Shown: one piece after another, positions 8,821 to 17,429 of the stretch
Layout of the letters: each line of letters opens with the position of its first letter
Position numbering within the stretch: the stretch's first letter is position 1
Origin: CAIOHW01 sp964432565
GTDB taxonomy: Bacteria > Bdellovibrionota > UBA1018
Reading direction: 5' to 3'
Length of the DNA stretch: 64,000 nucleotides
Assembly (NCBI GenBank): GCA_964432565.1
Contig: CAYSOA010000005.1
Location: 32,922-96,921 of the forward strand
The notes under the pieces: generated by a model
Database searches by the model: none
What the model saw: only the letters and a program-made list of their open reading frames with translations
What the model was told of the DNA's origin: nothing
Translations under genes and position numbers: made by a program

Positions 8821-9320
8821 ATTCCTGGGTGATTGGGGTCTCACTGGGGTTGCTCGCAGTTTCTGCAGCCATCGTGTCTCTTTGGCGGGAGCCCCGCGCC
8901 GGCGCGATCGCAGCCTGGGTCAATGGGTGTGCCGCCGCCTCGGTGATGCTTTTGTTTCAGTCCGAGGTTTTGGCTTTGTTTCTGGCAATCAACTCGACCA
9001 TCGTTGCGCTAGCCGCCTTCTTGAACTCGGACACGATGGCCCTCAAGCCGCCGGAGTCGCACCGGTCGCCTTCCGTGTTCCACGTGAAGAATTGGCTTTC
9101 GCTTCTGGCGAGCGCGGCGCTTGGGGTGACCGTGGTCGGAGTGTTTCGCAGCACGATTCCGGTGCCTTTTGACGAACTTGCCGAGACCACCGCAAATGCC
9201 CTTGTGGGAGCTTCAACCGAGGAGAACCATGTGAGTTACCAGCTGGTTGCCCTGTTGGGACTGGTTGCAACCGTTGGCGCGGCCGTCATTGCCAGGCCGG
9301 AGAGGCCCGAGAATGATTGA
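8817..9320 (+). CDS. NuoJ-like membrane subunit
   Basis: The protein has 167 residues and five predicted membrane helices, in the position of nuoJ. Sequence similarity is low. The TM3 pattern LVYAGAIMVLFVF of NuoJ, which contains the pi-bulge that gates proton movement, is replaced by LALFLAINSTIVALAAF. The conserved Tyr and Gly are missing. The assignment rests on operon order, topology and overlap with the NuoK-like gene. It starts in an ATGA overlap and ends inside the start of the next gene. Confidence 0.7.
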   Translation: MNSWVIGVSLGLLAVSAAIVSLWREPRAGAIAAWVNGCAAASVMLLFQSEVLALFLAINSTIVALAAFLNSDTMALKPPESHRSPSVFHVKNWLSLLASAALGVTVVGVFRSTIPVPFDELAETTANALVGASTEENHVSYQLVALLGLVATVGAAVIARPERPEND

Positions 9321-9606
9321 AGTGTTTGGCGCGTTGTTCGGAATCGGGTTTTTCGGTTTGTTGACCCAGAGATCGCTGGTTTCGGTTTTGTTGAATCTTC
9401 AGGTCATGGTGACGTCGCTGGTCCTAGTGCTGGTGGTCTCATCTCAGACTTTTTCTCCAGTGAGTCGAGAGAGAGCGGGCCACGCAGCACTGGCGATTCT
9501 GCTGGTGTTTGGAATCCAGGTTGCCGCCGCGCTGGCTTACGCGACGCGGCTTCACTATCTGAGGCGACGATCAGGCATGGATGATCTGAAGTCGATGAGG
9601 CACTGA
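9313..9606 (+). CDS. NuoK-like membrane subunit with both key Glu replaced by Gln
   Basis: The protein has 97 residues and three helices, the size of NuoK. The start IGFFGLLTQRSLVSVLLNLQ matches the IGLFGLVVRRNLLIIMMSIE stretch of the standard NuoK at 22697. The two membrane glutamates required in NuoK, Glu40 and Glu76 in the standard copy, correspond to Gln30 (LLNLQVMV) and Gln69 (VFGIQVAA). Both are isosteric, charge-removing changes. The ATG at 9313 overlaps the NuoJ-like stop by 8 nt; an upstream in-frame start at 9247 would lie deep inside the previous gene. Confidence 0.85.
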   Translation: MIEVFGALFGIGFFGLLTQRSLVSVLLNLQVMVTSLVLVLVVSSQTFSPVSRERAGHAALAILLVFGIQVAAALAYATRLHYLRRRSGMDDLKSMRH

Positions 9607-9608
9607 GC

Positions 9609-11531
9609 ATGGCGCGACAGTTCTTTCCCTGGATTCTTGTGCTCGCAATCAGTCTCTCCACGGTTTTCGCAATGCTCGGCGGTGGAATTCTGAATCGCTG
9701 GAGGACGCTTTTGAGCGGGCTGTGCTGGGCCGCCTTTCTGGGTTTAATCGCGGCGGCGATGATCATCATGACGGATGGAGGTGGACCGGCGCAATGGGCT
9801 GTGGATTTCATGGCCATTCCGATCAGCGCCGATGCTGCGAGGCTTGGGGTTGAGAACTCGCTGGTAGGCGTTCTGGTCTGCTGGCTGATCGCCCTGGTCT
9901 ACGGTTACGTTTTTTTTCTGGATCCCGCGTTTGGGGACAGATCGTCGGATTTCCGGCCCCAGGGGGGCAGCCACATTCAGGGCTCTGCGTGCCTCGGGAT
10001 GGTTGCCGTCGCGTTGGCCTGGTTTTCCTCGAGTTACTGGACCCTGCTCATGGCACAGGCTCTTTCAGTTTTGGCAGGGTGGACGGTGCTCTCAAGCCTC
10101 GCAAACTCCCGACTTTCTTCGGCGCCGGCATTTGCCCAGATCTCGGTGACCTTTCTTCGAGAGAAGGCTGGCTCCATGGCGCTTTTGATCCTGGGAGGGG
10201 GAATTTGCGCTTCGTCCGGCGCTTCGTTGGACTGGACCCGCACATCGCTTCATCTTCTTCCCGTCTCCGGTGTCGCGCTGATTCTCTTTGGGTGTCTTCT
10301 TCAGATGGGGATGTTTCCCGCAATCAGCTGGAATACTCGCCTGACAGGAGGGTGCAGCCTCCCGTCGAGCGTTCGGCTCCTATTGGTCAACCCGGCACAA
10401 TGGGTCTCTTTTGTCGTTGTTCTTCGTCTGTTCGGGACAGGTACCGTCCAGTTTCAATCGCTAGCCATGCCGATTCTTGTGGCAGTTCTCTTGACTACCC
10501 TTGTGGCGTTAGTCGCCAAACCTGCTCAGGCGGCGCTCACCCATGTCAGTGCCTCCCTCTCGGGACTGGCAGTGGCGGTACTGCTTCTTGCGGGAGTCCG
10601 GCAAGGAGCAGCGTTTTTCCTGACAAGCCAGCTGCTCCTCTGGGGGGCAGCCCTATTCCTGCGTCGCCCGTCCACAGGAACCCGTCTGGGACGGATCGAT
10701 CACTGGGTGGCAGGGCTATTGCCTCTCGCAATCTGCGCGGGGCCCGGAACGGTTTCTGCCGCGGCGTTGCTCGCATTATTGGAGGGATCGAGATCCTCTA
10801 TCATCCTCTCCCTTTCTGTGGCGGCCTGGATATTCTTCTCGCTTGCGATGGTTCGAGCGATGGCTCTGGGTGCTGCACCGACCGAGGGCACAGTCGAACA
10901 GGAGCTCGGCATGACGGATCGAACCTCGGCAGGATGGCGGGCGACGCCGGCCGTTGTTTTGGCCCTGATTTCGACGTCGATTCTCTGGACGGGAGACCTT
11001 GTGGGACGATTTTCGGGCCACGAGTTCGCCCCCGTCGGGCCAAACTGGTCGGGGGCGCTCTTTGGCACCGAGACCCTCGCTTTCCGATCAGCGCCGATGG
11101 ACTCGATCGTCTGGGGCTGGATGCTCACTCTCGTGGTTTTGGTGTCAGTCGATTCGGGCAAGCGCCTCGCACGAGCTGAATTGGGATTTCTTCGACTGGC
11201 GTCGGACGGCTATCGCGTTTCGATGCTCGTCGACCGCACCCTTCAACTGATGGTGCGAGCGCTGCTTCGCGCGGACCGTGGTCTGGCCATGATTGAGGCG
11301 CACGCGACAGACCTGGCACTGGCGCGAGGGTTCGGCTGGGTCTGTAGCGCGACTGCCGCTGCAGATCGCTGGTTGAGAGATCGGTTCGATCGGTTGGTCC
11401 GTGGAGCCATTGAAATACCGGCAAAGGGTGTTCAGTTACTGCAGGCGGGAAGTGTGCAGTTCTACATTCTGTTTGCGGTTGGATTCGTTTTGGCCATGTT
11501 GCTACATTTCTGGAGCCATCTGAACAGCTGA
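9609..11531 (+). CDS. NuoL-like antiporter-type subunit lacking pumping residues
   Basis: The protein has 640 residues, close to the 655 of the standard NuoL. It keeps about 14 core helices, a lateral-helix-like amphipathic region (residues 540-600) and a terminal helix (QFYILFAVGFVLAMLLHFW). The standard TM5 motif GWEGVGLCSY (Glu153) is MAQALSVLAG, so the Glu becomes Gln150. The TM7 motif CMGKSAQVP (Lys243) is CLLQMGMFP, so the Lys becomes Gln232. The DIKKVLAYSTVS block becomes PAQAALTHVS, which removes the next lysines. The product should form the distal part of a membrane arm without a working proton channel. Confidence 0.85.
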   Translation: MARQFFPWILVLAISLSTVFAMLGGGILNRWRTLLSGLCWAAFLGLIAAAMIIMTDGGGPAQWAVDFMAIPISADAARLGVENSLVGVLVCWLIALVYGYVFFLDPAFGDRSSDFRPQGGSHIQGSACLGMVAVALAWFSSSYWTLLMAQALSVLAGWTVLSSLANSRLSSAPAFAQISVTFLREKAGSMALLILGGGICASSGASLDWTRTSLHLLPVSGVALILFGCLLQMGMFPAISWNTRLTGGCSLPSSVRLLLVNPAQWVSFVVVLRLFGTGTVQFQSLAMPILVAVLLTTLVALVAKPAQAALTHVSASLSGLAVAVLLLAGVRQGAAFFLTSQLLLWGAALFLRRPSTGTRLGRIDHWVAGLLPLAICAGPGTVSAAALLALLEGSRSSIILSLSVAAWIFFSLAMVRAMALGAAPTEGTVEQELGMTDRTSAGWRATPAVVLALISTSILWTGDLVGRFSGHEFAPVGPNWSGALFGTETLAFRSAPMDSIVWGWMLTLVVLVSVDSGKRLARAELGFLRLASDGYRVSMLVDRTLQLMVRALLRADRGLAMIEAHATDLALARGFGWVCSATAAADRWLRDRFDRLVRGAIEIPAKGVQLLQAGSVQFYILFAVGFVLAMLLHFWSHLNS

Positions 11532-11542
11532 GGACGCAGACA

Positions 11543-13135
11543 GTGACCCTACCCCTACTGACAGCGATGATTCTAACGCCCCTTGCAGGTGCCGCGGTGC
11601 AGGCGATGACGCCGAGGCAACCGTTGTCGCGGCTGCTAGCCCTCTCCAGCAGCTTGATTTCAGCCATCATCGGTTTCGCGGTGCTGGCTGGGGCTTTTTC
11701 GGCCGATGACCCCGAATCCTTTCCGGAAAGATTCTCCTGGGTGGGATCCTATGCGATCTCCTACGATCTCGCCGTCGATGGCATGGCTCGGATTGCCGTA
11801 CTCATCGTCAGTGTCCTGTTTCCGGTCCTGATTGCCGCCGAATGGCGCCGATCGTCAGGGTTCCGGGGGTTTTACGCCCTTTTGCTCGTTCTTCAGGGTG
11901 CACTTCTGGGAACGGTCTGCGCTCAGGATCTTTTTCTTCTGTTCTTCTTCTGGGGCCTTTCCTCAGTGCCTGTGTTTTTTCTGGTCGGCGTGTGGGGGGC
12001 GGACGGACGTGAGGCGGCCGCCTTTCGAACGCTGGTCACCTCAGCGGCAGGTAATGCGCTGTTCTTCGGAGCGTTGATGCTGGTCTACCACGCGAGAGAC
12101 CCTCACACCTTTTCGATCGCCGAGCTCACTGGAGGATTGCTTCCAGAGCGGTCGATTTCGGTGGCTGGAGTCTCATTTTCTCTCGCGCATGTTTCTTTCC
12201 TGTTGGTCTGCCTTGGCGTGGCCCTCCGAGTCCCGGTCTGGCCGTTCCACGGCTGGTTCACTCGGCTTGCCGATGCCGCTCCTCCTACCGCGGCTGTTGC
12301 CGTTGCCGCCGCGATTGTTCCCTGCGGCGTGCAGATTCTTACCAGGCTGGGTCACCAGCTCTTTCCCAACAGCTTTTCAAATTATTCTGACGTGATCGTG
12401 CTGGTAGGGCTCGTCAATTTGATCATTGGTGCGCTCGCTGCGTTCGGGCAGCGAAAGCCGACGTCGCTTTTCTCGAGCCTCGTGCTTGCGGAGGTCGGTA
12501 TCTACCTGGTGGGCCTGGGGAGCAGCCATCCCAGTGCATTGCTAGGAACAGTTTATCATCAGCTTTGTAGTGCCCTGGCTCTGGCAGTGCTCGGGCTGCT
12601 ATTCGGCTCGATTTACCAGAAGAGTCCTCAGATCGACCTTCTGAGTCAGCGCTCGGGATCGGCTGCGCTCATGAGCGATGCACCTGTTGCGGGTGTCGTG
12701 ATGGCCTTGTCGCTGGCGACGCTGGCAGGGGTTCCCGGGCTGGGGGGGTTCATCGGACAGAGTCTGGTGCTCATGGGCGGGTTCGTGCGCTCGCCGATGA
12801 TACTGGCGCTGGTCGGCATGTCGGTTCTTCTGATCGGCATATGCCTTTTTGGAACGTACCGGGTGCTGTTTCTTGGTGGGGGGACCCAGGGGCGTTCCGG
12901 GGAGTCTCACGAGCTTTCATTCCGAGAGAAAACTTACCTCATCCCTCTGGTGGTTCTGATGGTTGCTCTGGGTGTTTATCCCAAGCCCCTCCTCGACGTC
13001 ATTCACCCGGCGACGGATCGTCTGGTAGTTTCGGGCACCGATGTTCCTCGTGATGTCGGTGGAGCACCAGACTCCGGGATCTTGCCGAACGGTGAGCAGC
13101 CCCCCATCGTCGAGTCGTCGGAAGCCCGGGAATGA
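11543..13135 (+). CDS. NuoM-like antiporter-type subunit lacking pumping residues
   Basis: The protein has 530 residues. LFFFWGLSSVPVFFLVGVWG aligns with FYVFWEFMLIPMYFLIGIWG of the standard NuoM and shows the TM5 Glu145 as Gly138. LRVPVWPFHGW aligns with IKVPLFPLHTW, so Lys234 becomes Arg229. The TM8 Lys265 (GVLLKMGGY) becomes Pro260. The TM12 Glu407 (GFVGEFLIL) becomes Gln406 (GFIGQSLVL). The overall fold is kept and the buried charges are removed. The start is GTG, 11 nt after the NuoL-like stop, with GAGGA upstream. Confidence 0.88.
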   Translation: MTLPLLTAMILTPLAGAAVQAMTPRQPLSRLLALSSSLISAIIGFAVLAGAFSADDPESFPERFSWVGSYAISYDLAVDGMARIAVLIVSVLFPVLIAAEWRRSSGFRGFYALLLVLQGALLGTVCAQDLFLLFFFWGLSSVPVFFLVGVWGADGREAAAFRTLVTSAAGNALFFGALMLVYHARDPHTFSIAELTGGLLPERSISVAGVSFSLAHVSFLLVCLGVALRVPVWPFHGWFTRLADAAPPTAAVAVAAAIVPCGVQILTRLGHQLFPNSFSNYSDVIVLVGLVNLIIGALAAFGQRKPTSLFSSLVLAEVGIYLVGLGSSHPSALLGTVYHQLCSALALAVLGLLFGSIYQKSPQIDLLSQRSGSAALMSDAPVAGVVMALSLATLAGVPGLGGFIGQSLVLMGGFVRSPMILALVGMSVLLIGICLFGTYRVLFLGGGTQGRSGESHELSFREKTYLIPLVVLMVALGVYPKPLLDVIHPATDRLVVSGTDVPRDVGGAPDSGILPNGEQPPIVESSEARE

Positions 13136-14622
13136 ATGCACTGATTTTTCTGCTGCCGGAAATCTACCTCGTTGCGACGGCCCTTGGACTGGTCGTCGCA
13201 GAGAGTTCGCATCATGGTGAGCGAGTGAGGCTGGCGCTGCCCACCAGTCTCCTAGGAATTTCGGGAGCATTGATTCAGGTGCTTTTGTCCTACCGCGGTG
13301 GCCCCACCCAGATCTTTGCCGGCACCTTGACCGTCGATGGTTTCACCCTATTCTTCAAGATGCTCTTTCTGGCGCTAGCGGCAATTGTCGTGACCTCCGC
13401 CTGTATCGGGCACGAAATTCCACGAAGGCTGCGTTCGGAGTTCTGCTCGTTGGCGCTTCTTGGAACCGTGGCATTGATGCTGGCGGCAAGTTCCTCCAAT
13501 CTTTTCGTCACCGTTCTGGCACTTCAACTGGCCGGGTGTGTGGGCTATTTTCTGGCCGGATTTCAGAAAGAGAGTGCCCGGTCGGCCGAAGCTTCGGTGA
13601 AGTGGATGATGTCTTCCCTGGTTTCGGGGGTGTTTCTGCTTCTTGGGGCGATGGTTCTGTTCCTGATGACCGGAACCGTGAACCTCTATGAGCTCAGCCA
13701 GCTTCTGTCGGCCGGGGGATATTCAGCCCGCGAGGCGGTTCTGGTTTTTTCGATCATTTTTCTGGGTCTCAGCATGCCGATGATGATCTTCCCAGGACAT
13801 CTTTGGGCGGCTGATGTCCTGCAGGGGGCCAATACTGCGGCAGGGACCTACCTTGCTGCCGGCCTCAGAGCGGCCACCTTCGCCGTTGCCTCCAGGGTTT
13901 GGGTCATTGTTTTTTCCAGCGCCAACGGCGACTCGGGCCGCTGGCTGCCGATGGGAGGATGGGACTGGACCCGCTGGTTGGGGTTTAGTGCGGCAATGAC
14001 TTTGGTGCTTCCCGCCCTGATGAGTGTGCGCCAGCAGAGTGCAAAACGGCTGCTGGCCTGCGTCGCCACAGTTCAGGGTGGCTTTCTGCTGCTTGGCCTG
14101 CTGGTCCTCGAAGAGATCGGGCTTGCAGCCGTGCTCTTCGGACTGCTGGTGGAACTTTTGTCCTTTGGTGGTCTGATGTTCGTGCTGTCATTGGCGGTGT
14201 CACGGAGCGGCTCAGATGAGCTCGACCGGCTTCGGGGCTGCCTTCGTGGTCGTCCATGGGAATCCGTGGCACTTCTGCTTTGCTCGATCGCATGGGTGGG
14301 CCTGCCACCCTTTGCAGGGCAGATCGGAAGGTTCGCCTTGATGGGGGCTGCAGTCCGGCGGGAGTGGTTCATTCTTGCCTTCGTGGGGCTTCTGGCGACC
14401 GTTTTAACGGTTGGGGCAATGGGGCGCCTCATGCTGACGGTGCTGGACCTGGGCGGTGAGTCGCGATCCCGGGTGGTTCAGGGGAGCGCTGGCCTCGAGC
14501 GCACTCCTTTCGATGTGCGGAGCTTTCTTGTCGGAGTTCTGGTGCCGTTGGCTACGGTCACCATTTTGGCGGACTGGCTCTTGCGGTGGACCAGCCATTC
14601 CCTGAAGTTTATTTTCTGGTAG
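13132..14622 (+). CDS. NuoN-like antiporter-type subunit lacking pumping residues
   Basis: The protein has 496 residues against 511 for the standard NuoN. VLALQLAGCVGYFLAGF aligns with FIALELMSISVYVLVGF, so the TM5 Glu147 becomes Gln132. LSMPMMIFPGHLW aligns with LFKVAAFPFHMW, so Lys232 becomes Pro216. GLRAATF aligns with GIKAASF, so Lys262 becomes Arg246. The later AKRLLACVA block keeps the Lys of NLKRMLAYS. It is the last gene of the paralogous set and ends only 36 nt before the standard nuoA, with no terminator-like hairpin between. Confidence 0.88.
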   Translation: MNALIFLLPEIYLVATALGLVVAESSHHGERVRLALPTSLLGISGALIQVLLSYRGGPTQIFAGTLTVDGFTLFFKMLFLALAAIVVTSACIGHEIPRRLRSEFCSLALLGTVALMLAASSSNLFVTVLALQLAGCVGYFLAGFQKESARSAEASVKWMMSSLVSGVFLLLGAMVLFLMTGTVNLYELSQLLSAGGYSAREAVLVFSIIFLGLSMPMMIFPGHLWAADVLQGANTAAGTYLAAGLRAATFAVASRVWVIVFSSANGDSGRWLPMGGWDWTRWLGFSAAMTLVLPALMSVRQQSAKRLLACVATVQGGFLLLGLLVLEEIGLAAVLFGLLVELLSFGGLMFVLSLAVSRSGSDELDRLRGCLRGRPWESVALLLCSIAWVGLPPFAGQIGRFALMGAAVRREWFILAFVGLLATVLTVGAMGRLMLTVLDLGGESRSRVVQGSAGLERTPFDVRSFLVGVLVPLATVTILADWLLRWTSHSLKFIFW

Positions 14623-14658
14623 CTCGCTCTTCTTCCGCTGCGCTATAACCCAGAAGCA

Positions 14659-15018
14659 ATGGAATACATTCCGGTTCTGATCCTGATGGCCGTCGGTACG
14701 GCGGTCGGGGTGGGCGCGATGACGTTGTCGGCCCTCCTTGGACCCAAAGCCCCTAATCGACGCAAGAATATGCCGTTCGAGTGTGGTGTCGAGCCGCATG
14801 GCGATGCACGACACCGATTCTCGGTGCGTTTCTATCTTGTTGCGATTTTGTTTCTACTTTTTGATGTCGAGGCACTGTTCTTCTATCCATGGGCGGTTGT
14901 TTATAAGAAATATCTGAGCATCAACGCCTTCATTCTTTTTGAGATGGCGGCGTTCGTGCTCATCCTTCTGGTGGGTTATCTCTACGTCCTGGGCAAAGGT
15001 GCCCTCGAGTGGGATTAG
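14659..15018 (+). CDS. nuoA: NADH-quinone oxidoreductase subunit A
   Basis: The protein has 119 residues and three helices. It contains the family hallmarks: NMPFECGVEP in the first loop, the acidic FLLFDVEALFFYPW helix and the terminal GKGALEW. NuoA is a small membrane subunit next to the quinone cavity of complex I. It is the first gene of the standard 14-gene nuo operon. The ribosome binding site is weak, and only 36 nt separate it from the preceding paralogous NuoN-like gene, so read-through transcription is likely. Confidence 0.97.
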   Translation: MEYIPVLILMAVGTAVGVGAMTLSALLGPKAPNRRKNMPFECGVEPHGDARHRFSVRFYLVAILFLLFDVEALFFYPWAVVYKKYLSINAFILFEMAAFVLILLVGYLYVLGKGALEWD

Positions 15019-15055
15019 ACCCCGTCTTCGAATTTCATCGAGAGGCGCAACAAGT

Positions 15056-15568
15056 ATGTCTAAAGACGGATCATCCAGCTTCCTGACAACCAAACTCGAG
15101 GCGATTGTGGACTGGGGTCGCAAGAATGCCCTGTGGCCGCTGCCCTTCGGTACCAGCTGCTGCGGCATCGAGATGATGGCCACTTTTGCTGCGGACTACG
15201 ATATCGGCCGCTTTGGTGCCGAGGCCCTGCGCTTCTCCCCGAGGCAGGCGGACCTTCTGATCGTTGCAGGGATCGTGAACGCCAAGATGGCCCCGGTTCT
15301 CAAGAATATCTACGACCAGATGGCCGATCCCAAGTGGGTTATCTCAATGGGGGCCTGCGCGTCATCGGGAGGCATTTTCAACGTGTATAGTGTCACCCAG
15401 GGTATCGACACCATCATCCCAGTGGACGTCTACGTTCCGGGTTGTCCTCCGGCGCCCGAAGGGGTCCTTCATGGGCTGATGCGCCTTCAGGAGCTGATCC
15501 AGAAGGGCGAGACCCATCACCACCGATGCGAGCGGGCCCGACGTGCAGGAAAGGAGGCCCAGTCATGA
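15056..15568 (+). CDS. nuoB: NADH-quinone oxidoreductase subunit B
   Basis: The protein has 170 residues and binds the terminal cluster N2. The ligands are the tandem cysteines in TSCCGIEMM, the Cys in MGACASSGG and the Cys in PGCPPAPEG. The RFGAEALRFSPRQADLL loop that contacts quinone is intact, unlike in the paralogue at 5650. The ATG at 15056 follows a GAGGCG sequence. Upstream in-frame starts would extend into the nuoA spacer and are not needed. Confidence 0.98.
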   Translation: MSKDGSSSFLTTKLEAIVDWGRKNALWPLPFGTSCCGIEMMATFAADYDIGRFGAEALRFSPRQADLLIVAGIVNAKMAPVLKNIYDQMADPKWVISMGACASSGGIFNVYSVTQGIDTIIPVDVYVPGCPPAPEGVLHGLMRLQELIQKGETHHHRCERARRAGKEAQS

Positions 15569-16143
15569 GGGGTGCAGACATTCGGACTCCCGTGTCGACA
15601 GTTTACGGCGATTTCTCGAAGAAGTTCGCAGAGACTTGGAAGTCTCAGGTTCAGGAGCTGCAACAGAGATTCGGGGCCGTCATTGAAGAGGTTCGATGGC
15701 CCGGTGTTTACCCCACCGATGTTCCCATTGTCTTTGTGGCTCGCGAGTCGATCGTCGATGTGCTTCGGGTCCTTAAGGAAGAGTCCGCGTTCCGGTATGA
15801 CTTTCTGGCAGACATCACGGCGACGGATGAGGAAGTAGAGCCGCGCTTCGAGGTGGTCTACAACCTGGCGTCGATTGCATCGGGGTCGCGGATTCGCGTC
15901 AAGGTTCGAGCGCGTGAAGACGAGCAAGTCCCGTCTGTGACCGTTGTTTGGGCCGGAGCAGACTGGGCTGAGCGCGAGGTATGGGACATGTTTGGGATCC
16001 GCTTTCGCGGCCACCCGGATCTGCGCCGGATTCTGATGGATGAGCGCTGGGAGGGACATCCCCTGCGCAAGGATTACCCTCTTCGTGGCTATCAGCTTTT
16101 TCCAGATACCCAGCCCATCAACGTCGAACTGCTCAAGGATTGA
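15565..16143 (+). CDS. nuoC: NADH-quinone oxidoreductase subunit C
   Basis: The protein has 192 residues and is the 30 kDa subunit of the peripheral arm. The family block is seen as WAEREVWDMFGIRFRGHPDLR, given here only in part as EREVWDMFGIRF, followed by HPLRKDYPLRGY. It is encoded separately from NuoD, unlike the fused nuoCD of E. coli. The ATG at 15565 overlaps the nuoB stop and has a perfect AAGGAGG seven bases upstream. The paralogous cluster has no counterpart of this gene. Confidence 0.97.
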   Translation: MRGADIRTPVSTVYGDFSKKFAETWKSQVQELQQRFGAVIEEVRWPGVYPTDVPIVFVARESIVDVLRVLKEESAFRYDFLADITATDEEVEPRFEVVYNLASIASGSRIRVKVRAREDEQVPSVTVVWAGADWAEREVWDMFGIRFRGHPDLRRILMDERWEGHPLRKDYPLRGYQLFPDTQPINVELLKD

Positions 16144-16146
16144 TCG

Positions 16147-17418
16147 ATGGAACAGCAAAGACCGCATGGAGAGTTCGGGCTTCCCGCATCTGACAACTAT
16201 ACGATCAGCGTGGATGTTCCAGCGCATGAGCACGATCCGGATGACCTTTGGAAGGATTCGAGGGTTTTCGTCAATATCGGCCCCACCCACCCAGCCATGC
16301 ACGGCGCATTGCGGATGTGCGCCCGGTTGAATGGCGAAACGATCGAAAAGTCCTATTGCGAGTTTGGCTACACACACCGGGCAAAAGAGAAGCTCGGAGA
16401 GAATCGCACCTACCACAACTTTATCGTTTATACGGACCGGCTGAACTATTGCTCGGCACTGATCAACAATGTGACCTATGCCATGGCGGTGGAGCGCCTC
16501 ATGGGCATTGAGGTTCCCGATCGCGCCGTGTGGATTCGCATGATCTGCACCGAGATGGCTCGCGTCATCGATCACTTGATTTGTGTTGGCGTCAACGCGC
16601 TCGATCTCGGCGCTTTTTCTTTCTTCCTGTATGGCTTTCATCAGCGAGAAGAGGCCTACACCCTGATCGAGAAGATTTGTGGAGCGCGCCTGACGACCTC
16701 CTACACCCGAATCGGCGGTTTGATGGCGGATGCTCCCGCAGGCTGGGAGAAGGAAGTCAAGGACTGGGTCATTCGTACCCGGAAGACAGTTCAAGAGATG
16801 GACTCTCTTCTGACCAATAATCGCATCTGGTGCGACCGCACCCAGGGTGTCGGGGTATTCACGAAAGATCAGTGCATGAAGTACAGCTATTCGGGGCCGA
16901 ATGCCCGGGCGGCCGGTATCAATCGCGACCTCCGTCGCGATCAGCCTTCCATGTTCTACGACAAGGTCGAGTTTGATGTCCCTGTCGGAAAGAATGGCGA
17001 CGTCTTTGATCGTTACATGGTCCGAATGGCCGAGATCTTTCAGTCTCTCAACATCATCGCCCAGTGCGCGGAAAAGATGCACCCCGGGCCGATCTGGTCC
17101 GAGGACAAGCGAATCCGCATTCCGGACAAGGACGTCGTTCACAACACGATGGAAGGCCTGATCCACCACTTCAAGTTCTTCATGACGGGCTTCGACGTTC
17201 CTGCTGGTGAGGCGTACACGAGCTTCGAGGCGACCAATGGCGAGCTCGCTTTCTATATTGTCAGCAAGGGTGGACCGAGAGCCCATCGTATGCGAATCCG
17301 CGGACCATCGGTTTGGCACTACCAGGGCCTGAGCGAGATGTCTGAAGGGGCGAAGATCGCCGACATGGTTGCGGCGCTCGGTTCGATCAATATCATCGCA
17401 GGCGAGCTGGATCGCTGA
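16147..17418 (+). CDS. nuoD: NADH-quinone oxidoreductase subunit D
   Basis: The protein has 423 residues and is the 49 kDa subunit that forms the quinone-binding site with NuoB and NuoH. GPTHPAMHG (residues 45-53) provides the conserved His pair, and DRLNY provides Tyr101, the expected quinone hydrogen-bond partner. The TRIGGLMADAP and GELDR blocks are typical. An Asn sits at the position before Tyr101, where many homologues have Asp. The gene starts 3 nt after nuoC. Confidence 0.98.
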   Translation: MEQQRPHGEFGLPASDNYTISVDVPAHEHDPDDLWKDSRVFVNIGPTHPAMHGALRMCARLNGETIEKSYCEFGYTHRAKEKLGENRTYHNFIVYTDRLNYCSALINNVTYAMAVERLMGIEVPDRAVWIRMICTEMARVIDHLICVGVNALDLGAFSFFLYGFHQREEAYTLIEKICGARLTTSYTRIGGLMADAPAGWEKEVKDWVIRTRKTVQEMDSLLTNNRIWCDRTQGVGVFTKDQCMKYSYSGPNARAAGINRDLRRDQPSMFYDKVEFDVPVGKNGDVFDRYMVRMAEIFQSLNIIAQCAEKMHPGPIWSEDKRIRIPDKDVVHNTMEGLIHHFKFFMTGFDVPAGEAYTSFEATNGELAFYIVSKGGPRAHRMRIRGPSVWHYQGLSEMSEGAKIADMVAALGSINIIAGELDR

Positions 17419-17429
17419 GGAGGAAGACG

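Noticed and set aside
5204..14622. NiFe hydrogenase or formate hydrogenlyase-type complex
   Set aside because: The NuoD-like subunit has no N- or C-terminal CxxC pairs for a NiFe site, and no hydrogenase maturation genes are nearby.
5204..14622. Mrp-type Na+/H+ antiporter operon
   Set aside because: The order A-B-D-H-I-J-K-L-M-N with NuoB, NuoD and NuoI homologues is complex I-like, and the antiporter residues are lost.
5204..14622. Pseudogene remnant of a duplicated nuo operon
   Set aside because: All ten frames are intact, overlap by a few bases and keep FeS ligands; substitutions are concentrated at functional charges.
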